From Nitrospiria bacterium (GTDB lineage: Bacteria; Nitrospirota; CAKKRA01; 9FT-COMBO-42-15), in contig CAKKST010000151.1 of NCBI GenBank assembly GCA_919903585.1, forward strand, positions 1 to 7,048: DNA of 7,048 nt, written 5' to 3'. The first letter of the stretch is position 1; every line of letters starts with the position of its first letter. This document shows, piece after piece, positions 1 to 6,114 of the stretch. A model generated the notes under the pieces. It worked only from the letters and a program-made list of their open reading frames with translations, made no database searches and had not been told where the DNA came from. The position numbers were made by a program, and so were the translations under genes.

Positions 1-149
1 GGCGCCTCTGTCTCAAACTCCTCTGTTACATCAACTACAGAGACAATTGTCAGCTTACCTTTGGAGGCCTTTGCAATTCTTATTGCCTCATCCACTGCAA
101 TCTTACTGTATCTTGAGCCATCTGTTGCTGCAAGGACTCGCTTATACAT
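1..149 (-). CDS. Universal stress protein (UspA family), N-terminal fragment
   Basis: Only the first 49 residues are in the window; the gene runs off the left edge. The N-terminus, MYKRVLAATDGSRYSK followed by an alanine-rich helix (IAVDEAIRIAK) and a second hydrophobic strand (KLTIVSVVD), is the classic first beta-alpha-beta unit of UspA proteins, with the conserved Asp in the TDGS turn that contacts the nucleotide in ATP-binding members. The C-terminal G-x2-G-x9-G-S/T nucleotide loop lies outside, so ATP binding cannot be judged. The ATG at 149 is supported by a strong AGGAGG (159-164) with 9-nt spacing. That site sits inside the end of the upstream gene, whose stop is only 2 bp away, so the two are very likely co-translated. 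The role is a cytoplasmic stress-response protein. The family is certain, the specific role unknown. Confidence 0.9.
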   Translation of the reverse strand, partial: MYKRVLAATDGSRYSKIAVDEAIRIAKASKGKLTIVSVVDVTEEFETEA

Positions 150-151
150 AA

Positions 152-568
152 TTAATGCCCTCCTACTGATAAGATGCCTGATGCTGCAAGCGCAAGCACC
201 AAGACCTCTATTATTGCAATCACACCATAAACAGTGTCCTTTTTCTTAAATAGTATTGGTATAATTGCAATATAACAGATCATTGTAACCCCTGCAAGAA
301 AGGCTATGCCGATAAAATTAAGGAAATCACCTTTATTAAGCATTTTGAGCCATGCCCAGCCGGGATGGATACCCGTACGCTCAAGATATTCATGAACTGG
401 CATCCCCCAGTATTTTGAAAGATCATTAACAGGTAAATATGGTGTAAGCATTCCTGAAAAATACACGATAAATGTAAATATAAGTACAAGCAGCCCTGCC
501 TTCATCCCCCTATCAAGTATCTTTGCATAAGCAACCTGTTCCTCTGTTGTATGAATCTTCTTTTCCAT
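152..568 (-). CDS. Small three-helix membrane protein, possibly DUF1634-like
   Basis: This 138-residue protein has a short charged cytoplasm-like N-terminus, then three hydrophobic segments at about residues 21-43, 82-107 and 112-134. A roughly 38-residue hydrophilic loop (44-81) lies between the first two, with a Pro/Trp-rich patch (YWGMPVHEY, HPGWAWL). The last two helices are joined by a short basic turn (FKKKD). Small three-helix proteins of the DUF1634 family are known to be encoded beside TauE/SafE exporters, and the C-terminal half (helix, F-x-K-K-D-x-x-Y, helix) resembles that layout. I cannot confirm membership by eye, and the long first loop is not typical. The start at 568 has a GAGGAG site (576-581) 7 nt upstream. 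It lies 113 bp after the exporter gene and 2 bp before the stress-protein gene. No catalytic motif is visible. A role as an accessory subunit of the exporter is inference from context. Confidence 0.8.
   Translation of the reverse strand: MEKKIHTTEEQVAYAKILDRGMKAGLLVLIFTFIVYFSGMLTPYLPVNDLSKYWGMPVHEYLERTGIHPGWAWLKMLNKGDFLNFIGIAFLAGVTMICYIAIIPILFKKKDTVYGVIAIIEVLVLALAASGILSVGGH
159..164 (-). promoter_or_regulatory. Ribosome binding site AGGAGG for the universal stress protein
   Basis: The plus strand reads cctcct, giving a perfect AGGAGG on the coding strand 9 nt before the ATG at 149. It fixes the start of the stress-protein gene. It lies within the last codons of the preceding membrane-protein gene, which suggests translational coupling. 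Confidence 0.8.
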
Positions 569-588
569 AAGATTTCTCCTCTTTCTAT

Positions 589-674
589 AGTGAATAGTCG
601 TTAGTGAACAGTGGATAATTAAATAATTTTAATTTTAGTTTTTACTATTCACTAAATACTGTTCACTATTCACT
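589..674. repeat. Inverted array of AGTGAATAGT/AGTGAACAGT short repeats
   Basis: The gap between two genes holds copies of a 10-bp unit in both orientations. Forward copies are AGTGAATAGT (589-598) and AGTGAACAGT (603-612). Reverse copies are ACTATTCACT (644-653), ACTGTTCACT (658-667) and ACTATTCACT (665-674, overlapping the previous one). The two inward pairs are perfect 10-bp complements, so the transcript could fold into a long hairpin around the AT-rich centre (about 614-643). The array starts 5 bp after the exporter's stop codon. It could act as a processing or attenuation element, or be a mobile or expanding repeat. Function is inferred; the repeats are directly seen. Confidence 0.75.
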
Positions 675-681
675 GTTTTTA

Positions 682-1641
682 TTAGTTCCAAATCCCCAGC
701 CCTTTAAGCAGAGCCCTCGTACCTGCAAAAAATAGCATGATAATAACAATATAGCGGATTGCTGCTGGCTTTGTCTTTGCAAGTATTCTCACACCAACAA
801 TAGAGCCGAGCATTATACCTATAATTGATGGAACCACTACCATAGGCAGGACAGCGCCGTTGTTGATATAAATCCATGCCGCAGAGGTATCTGTTATAGA
901 AAGTAGAAACTTGCTCGTTGCAACAGATACCTTCAGAGGAGCTCCCATTAAAAGATTAAGCGTAGGCACATTAGCCCATCCTGCGCCGAGGCCGAACATC
1001 CCTGCCATAACCCCAATGATAATAAATAACGCAAGCCCCTGAGGCGTCCTGTGTATCTTCCAGTTAATATCCTGCCCTGTAGTTGCCTCATGATAGACGC
1101 CATTTATTCTTAGGGCTGTAGACAGGGCATCTGCCTGTTTAACATCTGGGTATTCAGACTTCTTTGCCATTAACATAATTACTACAATCCCTAAGATAGT
1201 AGCTCCGAGGGCAATCTGAACAACATTTGTTGGAAGCGCAAGGCCAATCATCGCACCCACAATAGCGCATGAGGATGCAATTAGCCCAACAGGAAGCGCC
1301 AGCCTTAAATCAGCCATGCCTTTTTTAAGCAGGCTGGGTCCGGCAGCCAGCGCCCCTGCGAGGGCAACAAGAAGGCCTGCCCCTCTTACAAAGTCAAGAT
1401 GAAAGGGAAAAAAACCGCCTATTATTGGAACAAACAAGACACCCCCTCCAACACCCCCGAGCACTGCCACTATCCCGAGCAGAAATGTTACTACAAGCAA
1501 TATCAATGGCCACCCCCACCACGGCATCTGAGAAGCTGCCTCTGCTGCTACAGGCGGGTCAGTTGCTAAGGCAGGGTCAATTGATATTAAAAAAAGCAGA
1601 ATAAACATTGTATAAATACAGATTATTAATCCACGAAACAT
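682..1641 (-). CDS. TauE/SafE (TSUP) family membrane anion exporter
   Basis: This 319-residue polytopic inner-membrane protein belongs to the sulfite exporter TauE/SafE family, whose members move sulfite, sulfoacetate or other sulfur or carboxylate anions. The family's internal duplication is visible. The first half has a glycine-rich motif ending in Val-Pro at 62-72 (GGVGGGVLFVP). The second half repeats it at 217-226 (GLGAGWANVP), followed by the conserved polar helix with ATSK (241-244). About eight membrane segments are seen, at roughly 45-70, 85-105, 115-135, 140-158, 200-222, 235-258, 262-285 and 293-312. A hydrophilic loop occupies 160-198. The N-terminus (1-26) looks like a signal sequence or signal anchor ending in ALA, followed by a short Pro/Ala-rich stretch, an extension seen in some family members. 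The ATG at 1641 has a strong GGGAGGAG site (1651-1658) 9 nt upstream. The gene sits 29 bp after the acyltransferase gene and is probably co-transcribed with it. Family is sure; the substrate cannot be read from sequence. Confidence 0.92.
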   Translation of the reverse strand: MFRGLIICIYTMFILLFLISIDPALATDPPVAAEAASQMPWWGWPLILLVVTFLLGIVAVLGGVGGGVLFVPIIGGFFPFHLDFVRGAGLLVALAGALAAGPSLLKKGMADLRLALPVGLIASSCAIVGAMIGLALPTNVVQIALGATILGIVVIMLMAKKSEYPDVKQADALSTALRINGVYHEATTGQDINWKIHRTPQGLALFIIIGVMAGMFGLGAGWANVPTLNLLMGAPLKVSVATSKFLLSITDTSAAWIYINNGAVLPMVVVPSIIGIMLGSIVGVRILAKTKPAAIRYIVIIMLFFAGTRALLKGLGIWN

Positions 1642-1670
1642 TGTCTCTTTCTCCTCCCAAATCGTAATTA

Positions 1671-2591
1671 TTATTTCTCCCAGAAATAATAAAAATTATA
1701 CCACTGCTCCGGATACCTTCTTACATACCGCTCAAAAACCCTCACCATCCTTTCCATATTTATTTTTAGATCCCTCTCTTCATTACCTGTATCTTCAATC
1801 TCTATCTCCTCCTCTGCTACTGTGTGATAGAGGCCATTATTATCCATAACGGTAAAGGCAGGAATAACAGGGCTCTTTGTCTTCATGGCAATCAGCATGG
1901 GACCTCTCGGAAAATAGGCAGGCTTGCCAAAAAAATCTATCAGCATCCCTTTTCTCTCAATATCCCTATCACCCTGAATTGTTACCAATTCATTTTTTTT
2001 TAAGGCCTCATGTATCTTTAAAATAAATGTCGGGTCATTCTTTCTGATATGAATAGTATTTATCTTATTCTTTTCCCTCACCTTACCGAGGGTGATATTT
2101 ATATTGTCAGATTCATAGGGAGACTTTATTACATTTGTCTTAAAACCTGTTAATTGCAGACACAGGGCGCCGAGTTCCCAGTGTCCCAGATGGGCTGTTA
2201 TAATAATAGCCCCCCTCCCCTTTTTTAATGCCCTCTCAATTATCTCCCTTCCCTTAATCTCAGATACAAAGGTGTTAAGATTATTTTTATCCAGCCGGGA
2301 CAGCCTAAAGAAGTCCAGAAGGTATCTCCCCCAGTTCTGCCAGATTCTCTTAACAATCCTTCTTACCTCTTTTTCATTCGCATCCTTACCCAGAATAATC
2401 CTGATATTTTTATATTGTTCCTCCCTCATTTTTTTTATAAAAAAACAAAGGCTAAAGGCAATAGCCTTTCCTATGCCGTTTGCCGCAGGTTCAGGGAAAT
2501 ACAATGCCCCAAAGGCAATCAGTTTATATATAATATTTCTATCTATAAAGTAGGTCTGGGAGACTTTACTCTCTGAGGGGTTATTTGTCAT
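1671..2591 (-). CDS. Lysophospholipid/lipid A acyltransferase, LpxL/HtrB family
   Basis: This 306-residue protein matches the family that adds secondary acyl chains to Kdo-lipid A precursors at the cytoplasmic face of the inner membrane. The catalytic H-x4-E is at His134-Glu139 within ITAHLGHWELG. It is followed by the conserved QGDRD (206-210), the FFGKPAYFPRGP substrate-site block (220-231), and the C-terminal PEQWYNFYYFW block (294-304) typical of the family. A hydrophobic N-terminal stretch (about 20-53) would anchor it to the membrane. Length is normal for the family. The ATG at 2591 has only a weak upstream AAGG, but no better in-frame start is apparent. It is the first gene after a probable terminator and a candidate promoter, so it seems to start its own unit leading into the exporter. 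The family also includes acyltransferases with other lipid acceptors, so lipid A as substrate is likely but not proven. Confidence 0.9.
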   Translation of the reverse strand: MTNNPSESKVSQTYFIDRNIIYKLIAFGALYFPEPAANGIGKAIAFSLCFFIKKMREEQYKNIRIILGKDANEKEVRRIVKRIWQNWGRYLLDFFRLSRLDKNNLNTFVSEIKGREIIERALKKGRGAIIITAHLGHWELGALCLQLTGFKTNVIKSPYESDNINITLGKVREKNKINTIHIRKNDPTFILKIHEALKKNELVTIQGDRDIERKGMLIDFFGKPAYFPRGPMLIAMKTKSPVIPAFTVMDNNGLYHTVAEEEIEIEDTGNEERDLKINMERMVRVFERYVRRYPEQWYNFYYFWEK

Positions 2592-2607
2592 CTATTTTAA
2601 GCCTTGA

Positions 2608-2627
2608 TATTTCAAAATATTGAAATA
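2608..2627. promoter_or_regulatory. Perfect 8-bp inverted repeat at the putative acyltransferase start site (operator-like)
   Basis: TATTTCAA (2608-2615), a 4-nt AATA spacer, and TTGAAATA (2620-2627) form a perfect inverted repeat. It abuts the TATAAT at 2628-2633 and ends 16 bp before the acyltransferase start codon. If that TATAAT is used, transcription would start inside the repeat, a position where repressors often bind. The region is very AT-rich, so chance is not excluded, and a role as an RNA hairpin is also possible. Confidence 0.35.
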
Positions 2628-2633
2628 ATTATA
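2628..2633 (-). promoter_or_regulatory. Candidate -10 box (TATAAT) for the acyltransferase unit
   Basis: The minus strand reads a perfect TATAAT here, 36 bp before the acyltransferase ATG. No good TTGACA-like -35 element lies 16-18 bp upstream; that space is T-rich. The call rests on the consensus -10 box and on the position just after a terminator-like hairpin. In such AT-rich sequence a chance match is quite possible. Confidence 0.3.
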
Positions 2634-2644
2634 TATTATTTTGT

Positions 2645-2683
2645 AAAAAATAAAAGAAAAAAATATGTTAAGGTGAAAACCTT
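2645..2683 (-). terminator. Terminator-like hairpin and U-rich tract after the V-type ATPase subunit I gene
   Basis: On the minus strand AAGGT (2683-2679) pairs with ACCTT (2674-2670) around a 4-nt loop. It starts 4 nt after the TGA stop of the ATPase gene. The following transcript is U-rich (minus-strand T-runs at about 2664-2645). The stem is short, only 5 bp, and the U-run begins about five nt after the stem, so termination may be weak. Confidence 0.4.
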
Positions 2684-2687
2684 CAGG

Positions 2688-4601
2688 TCAATGCGTCTTC
2701 TTAAAGGGCGCATATCTCCTCCCGCCGGGGATAAAGAACTTACCAAAGAATTCCACATATTGAAGCCTTATAGACTGGATGGTTGGTGAAAGGAGGCTTA
2801 TCAGTATATTAAAAAGATGAAAGATTGCTGCAATAAAGACACCCAAAACTATATTGCCTGTTATGCCGCCAAGCGCATTTGCAACATAGGCAAGAAAGAT
2901 TGATGCAAGCCCAAATGCCATCAGCCTGACATATGAAAGGATATTGCCAAAGACCTTAAATAGTTCAAGAGGCGCTAAAAGCCCGCCTGATATTACAAGA
3001 ACAGGAAAGGCTATCAGAATGGCAATCACACTCGGAGTATATAGGAGCTGAGGGACAACCTTTGTGTAAATACCAAGTAGCACTAATACAATAGCAATAA
3101 TTAATAGCTTTGATAATTTTGCAATGACTTCCCTCCTGTGTCCTAATCTCAATGAGGTTATTATCCCAAGGATTAATCCCAAGAATATATGGCCAACCCC
3201 AACTGATACAGAAAGAAGGAGCAGGGGGACTATTGCATGCATCCTGTCCACACAGAGGGGTTTAAGTCCTATTTGCGCCCCCAATTCACCGAGGAATTCA
3301 CCATATAAAAATCCAAAAAAGATTGTATATAATGATGAAATAATATATATATGTGAAATGTCGGATAGAAACTGCCTGTCTTTATATTTGTACTTTATAA
3401 AGAGGGCTGCCAGCAATATAATTATACCGTATGCTATATCTCCCACAATAGCGCCAAAGAATATGGGAAAGAATATTGCAATAAAGGGCGTTGGATCAAT
3501 GCTCCCGTACTTTGGAAGGGGAAGGATACGCATAAAAAATTCAAAGGGCTTTATAAGCTTGGGGTTCTTTAAAAAAACAGGAACAAATTCCATCTCCTTC
3601 TCCTGAATCTCAAGCTCCTCTAATAAGACCTTGTTCTCAAATTTCTCTACAATGCTTTTTTTGATGCTGTCTATGGATGTCCTTGGAATCCAGCCGTATA
3701 TGGCAAATGTAAATCTGGTTTCATAGAAATATGCGGTGGTAGTAATCTGTGAGATGGCATCCTCAAGACCGGCACGATATGTATTCAGGCGATGATACCA
3801 CTCACTGCCAAGCGCCTTTAGCTCATTATTCACAGATTCTACGTCCCTGTCCAGATCAACCCTTCTCCTTATAAGAAATCTGAGCGCCTCTGGAAGGGGT
3901 TTGTCTGCTACAGCCTCCGGCAGCCTCAGCTCACTGATATTCTCCTCCCATAACAGCTTCTTTACCCTACCCACATCTGTCTTATTTAATACAAGCAGGC
4001 AGGCAATAGTATCTTCATCAACAGGCGCGCCGAATATCTCAAATTTATTTTCAACCAGCTTGCCTATGGCATCCCTGATGTATGGTATCATCTTCTCTTC
4101 CTTGCCTCTGACAGTGATGCCGATATAATCAAACTCCCTGCTCTCCTTTATCTTGAGGATAAATGGCGACAGGGCATTCAGGATATCGCCGTATTTTTTT
4201 AACAGATCAAGTTCGTCCTGATAAACCTTTTTTTTTGAAGTTGCTGTGTCTGCCTTCTGGCCAATATCTTTAATTAGCGTTATTATATCCCTTAGAAAAC
4301 TATCAGATGAAAAAAACCATGACATCCCAGGCCTCTTCTCCTCTTTCTCACCTGCTGCAGATCTAATGGAAGGAAGTATAAGCAGGATATGCTTAACATC
4401 ATCCCTTATCTTTTCAAAAAGCGCCCTCTTTTTTGCCCCTTCATCATCAAGGGTCATTTTTTTTAAGTATCTCTCTTTTTTTTCAAATTCTACCGGCAGG
4501 GATTCTATGTGGACTACGCCGAGGGTGTGAAGAAGGTCAGTGGCCTCAGGCAGGAGGCCCTTTGGTCCGAGGATCCTCACCTTTATCATCTCAACAATCA
4601 T
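2688..4601 (-). CDS. ntpI: V/A-type ATPase subunit I (membrane stator subunit a)
   Basis: This 637-residue protein is normal in length for the family. Residues 1-350 form the cytoplasmic arm, with mixed alpha/beta and coiled-coil sequence, beginning with the family-typical MIVEMIKVRILG. The C-terminal half carries the membrane domain that forms the proton or sodium half-channels against the c-ring. It opens with PLPKYGSIDPTPFIAIFF (361-378) and GDIAYG (387-392). The essential channel arginine is Arg559 in GNILSYVRLMAFG. The family-typical HLFN (595-598) and the terminal RLQYVEFFGKFF block (612-623) follow. The ATG overlaps the stop of the preceding stalk gene (ATGA, 4601-4598), with AAGGT about 8 nt upstream, so the two are translationally coupled. 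A nine-A run encodes Lys123-125. Normally the c-ring gene (subunit K/L) follows; here a terminator-like hairpin and an acyltransferase follow instead, so the rest of the complex must be encoded elsewhere. Confidence 0.95.
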   Translation of the reverse strand: MIVEMIKVRILGPKGLLPEATDLLHTLGVVHIESLPVEFEKKERYLKKMTLDDEGAKKRALFEKIRDDVKHILLILPSIRSAAGEKEEKRPGMSWFFSSDSFLRDIITLIKDIGQKADTATSKKKVYQDELDLLKKYGDILNALSPFILKIKESREFDYIGITVRGKEEKMIPYIRDAIGKLVENKFEIFGAPVDEDTIACLLVLNKTDVGRVKKLLWEENISELRLPEAVADKPLPEALRFLIRRRVDLDRDVESVNNELKALGSEWYHRLNTYRAGLEDAISQITTTAYFYETRFTFAIYGWIPRTSIDSIKKSIVEKFENKVLLEELEIQEKEMEFVPVFLKNPKLIKPFEFFMRILPLPKYGSIDPTPFIAIFFPIFFGAIVGDIAYGIIILLAALFIKYKYKDRQFLSDISHIYIISSLYTIFFGFLYGEFLGELGAQIGLKPLCVDRMHAIVPLLLLSVSVGVGHIFLGLILGIITSLRLGHRREVIAKLSKLLIIAIVLVLLGIYTKVVPQLLYTPSVIAILIAFPVLVISGGLLAPLELFKVFGNILSYVRLMAFGLASIFLAYVANALGGITGNIVLGVFIAAIFHLFNILISLLSPTIQSIRLQYVEFFGKFFIPGGRRYAPFKKTH

Positions 4602-4927
4602 GGCAATACCTTTTTTATTACAAGGTCAACTGCATCTTTAATCCTTTTTTCAGAGGATGATCTTAGCCTCTCTGTTATACTGTCAGTCTCTGCAATTATC
4701 CTCTCTGCCTCCTTTTCTGCCTCATTCAGCCTGTTCTTTTGATACTTCTCACCTGTATCTTTAAGGGAAACTGCGCCCCTTTTCAATATCTCATCGGCCT
4801 TATCCCTTGCATCTTTTATAATTTTATCTGCCTCATCCCCCGCCCCCTTCAGCATTTTCTCAATCTTATCCTCTGTCTTGTGTATTTTATCTATAACGGA
4901 TGAGTCATTATAATTAATATCAGCCAT
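4598..4927 (-). CDS. ntpH: V/A-type ATPase peripheral-stalk subunit G/H
   Basis: This 109-residue, highly charged protein has almost no Gly/Pro in its middle. It is predicted to be one long coiled coil (about residues 10-90, rich in K, E, D and A heptads such as DEADKIIKDARDKADEILK), with a short amphipathic C-terminal segment (KRIKDAVDLVIKKVLP). That is the architecture of the NtpH/AhaH/AtpG stalk subunit, which pairs with subunit E and links the catalytic head to subunit I. Its position directly before subunit I, overlapping by 4 bp, matches the G-I gene order of A/V-type ATPase operons and is the strongest support, since coiled coils alone are weak evidence. The ATG at 4927 lies 2 bp after the trpS stop, with an AGGGAT-type ribosome site within the end of trpS. 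No truncation is seen. A generic coiled-coil protein is the alternative, but it is unlikely in this context. Confidence 0.85.
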   Translation of the reverse strand: MADINYNDSSVIDKIHKTEDKIEKMLKGAGDEADKIIKDARDKADEILKRGAVSLKDTGEKYQKNRLNEAEKEAERIIAETDSITERLRSSSEKRIKDAVDLVIKKVLP

Positions 4928-4929
4928 GC

Positions 4930-5913
4930 CTATATCCCTATTGCCTCTTTTACCTCATTCAATGTCTCAGCGGCTATTTTTTTTGCCTTTGCTGAACCTG
5001 CCTCAGCTATATCCATAACCTTTTTGGGATCAGAAAGGAGCGCCTCCCTCTTTTCCCAGATTGGCTTCATTGATATTTTCATCCTCTCAACCAGCCTCTT
5101 TTTGCAGTCAGTGCAGCCGATGCCAGCGCCCCTGCAATCCTTATCTATCTGGTTTACCTCATCTGCTGATGAATATATCTTATGAAATACAAAAACTGTG
5201 CAGACATCCGGATTCCCCTTATCTGTACGGCGCACCCTTGCAGGGTCTGTTATAAGATTCTTTACCTTGTTTTCAAAGACATCCTGAGGATCAGAAAGAT
5301 ATATGGCATTATTATAGCTCTTGCTCATCTTCCTGCCGTCAGTGCCCGGAAGTTTTGGTATATTTGTTAAGAGAGGCTCAGGCTCAACTAATTTAGCATT
5401 ATAAAGGAAATTGAATCGCCTCGCAATCTCCCTCGTAAGCTCAAGATGCGGCAACTGGTCTATTCCAACAGGCACAGCATTGGCCTTATAGCTCAATATA
5501 TCTGCTGACTGCAAAACAGGATAGCCTAAAAATCCGTATGTTGACAAGTCCTTGTTTTTTATCTGCGTTATCTGCTCTTTATATGTCGGGTTTCTCTCAA
5601 GCCATGAGACTGGTGTTATCATGGACAATAAGAGATACAGGAGTGCGTGCTCCTCAACCCTTGATTGAATAAAGATGGTAGACTTCTCAGGGTCAAGGCC
5701 GCAGGCAAACCAGTCAATGAGCAACTGCGTTATATTTTCTCTTATATCCTTTGTATTCTCATAATTTGTGGACATGGCATGCCAGTCTGCAACAAAGAAG
5801 AAACATTCATCCTCCTCCTGAAGCTTTATCCAGTTTTGCAGGGCGCCAATCAGGTTGCCAAGGTGCATCCTTCCGCTCGGCTGCATACCGCTTAATATCC
5901 GCTTTTTTTTCAT
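4930..5913 (-). CDS. trpS: Tryptophanyl-tRNA synthetase with a predicted [4Fe-4S] cysteine motif
   Basis: This cytoplasmic class Ic enzyme charges tRNA-Trp with tryptophan using ATP. It has 327 residues, normal for bacterial TrpRS. The HIGH-type signature is HLGN at 17-20 within SGMQPSGRMHLGN. The KMSKS loop is at 195-199 (TDGRKMSKS), and the tryptophan-pocket GIDQLPH is at 150-156. Near the C-terminus four cysteines (Cys238, Cys260, Cys267, Cys270) form C-x21-C-x6-C-x2-C with the tail CTDCKK. This closely matches the motif known to bind a [4Fe-4S] cluster in Thermotoga maritima TrpRS (C-x22-C-x6-C-x2-C); most TrpRS lack it. The start ATG at 5913 is embedded between runs of T and A. An AAGGAG site (5927-5932) lies 13 nt upstream, slightly far. 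trpS is the first gene of the operon with the two ATPase subunits. It is probably driven by the promoter at 6086-6114 through a roughly 166-nt leader. Confidence 0.96.
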   Translation of the reverse strand: MKKKRILSGMQPSGRMHLGNLIGALQNWIKLQEEDECFFFVADWHAMSTNYENTKDIRENITQLLIDWFACGLDPEKSTIFIQSRVEEHALLYLLLSMITPVSWLERNPTYKEQITQIKNKDLSTYGFLGYPVLQSADILSYKANAVPVGIDQLPHLELTREIARRFNFLYNAKLVEPEPLLTNIPKLPGTDGRKMSKSYNNAIYLSDPQDVFENKVKNLITDPARVRRTDKGNPDVCTVFVFHKIYSSADEVNQIDKDCRGAGIGCTDCKKRLVERMKISMKPIWEKREALLSDPKKVMDIAEAGSAKAKKIAAETLNEVKEAIGI

Positions 5914-5926
5914 AAAAAAATACTCT

Positions 5927-5932
5927 CTCCTT
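5927..5932 (-). promoter_or_regulatory. Ribosome binding site AAGGAG for trpS, with long spacing
   Basis: The minus strand reads AAGGAG followed by AGAG and a T-rich stretch before the ATG at 5913. Spacing from AAGGAG is 13 nt, longer than usual, although the adjoining GAGAG gives about 9 nt. No other in-frame start fits better. Confidence 0.55.
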
Positions 5933-5950
5933 TACATATTCCATCTCTCT

Positions 5951-6009
5951 TCCCTTCCTGCCTGTCCCTGCTTGCCAGCAGGCAAGGGCAGACAGGGATG
6001 GGAGGGGAC
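5951..6009. repeat. Large imperfect palindrome (REP-like hairpin) in the trpS leader
   Basis: The core arms CTTGCC (5971-5976) and GGCAAG (5981-5986) flank an AGCA loop. The second arms CCTGTC (5961-5966) and GACAGG (5991-5996) pair perfectly outside a 4x4 internal mismatch. Weaker pyrimidine/purine pairing continues outward (TTCCC with GGGAGG). The GC content is clearly higher than in the surroundings. This looks like a dispersed REP-type palindrome or a strong RNA hairpin. No T-tract follows on the minus strand, so it is not a standard terminator for the leader. Confidence 0.65.
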
Positions 6010-6027
6010 TAATAAGGGAGGGTGAAC

Positions 6028-6041
6028 TGTGCAAAAGCACA
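6028..6041. repeat. Small hairpin TGTGC-AAAA-GCACA in the trpS leader
   Basis: A perfect 5-bp stem with a 4-nt loop lies about 115-128 nt upstream of the trpS start, between the promoter and the larger palindrome. No U-tract follows on the minus strand. It could be part of a leader RNA structure; alone it is weak evidence. Confidence 0.4.
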
Positions 6042-6085
6042 AAGGTTTTGGAAGCAATTACCCTAAACTTGCAAAATGTGAGCAT

Positions 6086-6114
6086 AATATAACCCAAAAA
6101 CCCTTATCTTGCAA
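6086..6114 (-). promoter_or_regulatory. Sigma70-type promoter for the trpS operon
   Basis: On the minus strand a -35 box TTGCAA (6114-6109) and a -10 box TATATT (6091-6086) are separated by exactly 17 bp. Transcription would start near 6079, giving a leader of about 166 nt before the trpS ATG. It is the best promoter-like match seen in the window and lies directly ahead of the first gene of the tight operon. The -35 box overlaps the ribosome-site region of the antitoxin-like remnant on the other strand. Confidence 0.6.

Noticed and set aside
61..249. A plus-strand 62-residue open frame at the left edge
   Set aside because: It is antisense to the start of the stress-protein gene and the end of the membrane-protein gene, both of which are clearly coding on the minus strand.
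3124..3606. A 160-residue plus-strand open frame inside the ATPase subunit I gene
   Set aside because: It is antisense to a conserved membrane-domain coding region, has no ribosome site, and its composition is that of a shadow frame.
5914..6086. A T-box riboswitch controlling trpS
   Set aside because: No AGGGTGGNACCGCG-type antiterminator sequence and no terminator with a U-tract is present in the leader.
5807..6097. A 96-residue open frame overlapping the trpS start in another frame, including a possible leader peptide from the ATG at 5946 with two Trp codons
   Set aside because: The N-terminal half is low-complexity translation of the palindrome, and the rest shadows trpS. The two Trp codons fall inside trpS coding sequence rather than before a terminator, so it does not look like an attenuator leader.
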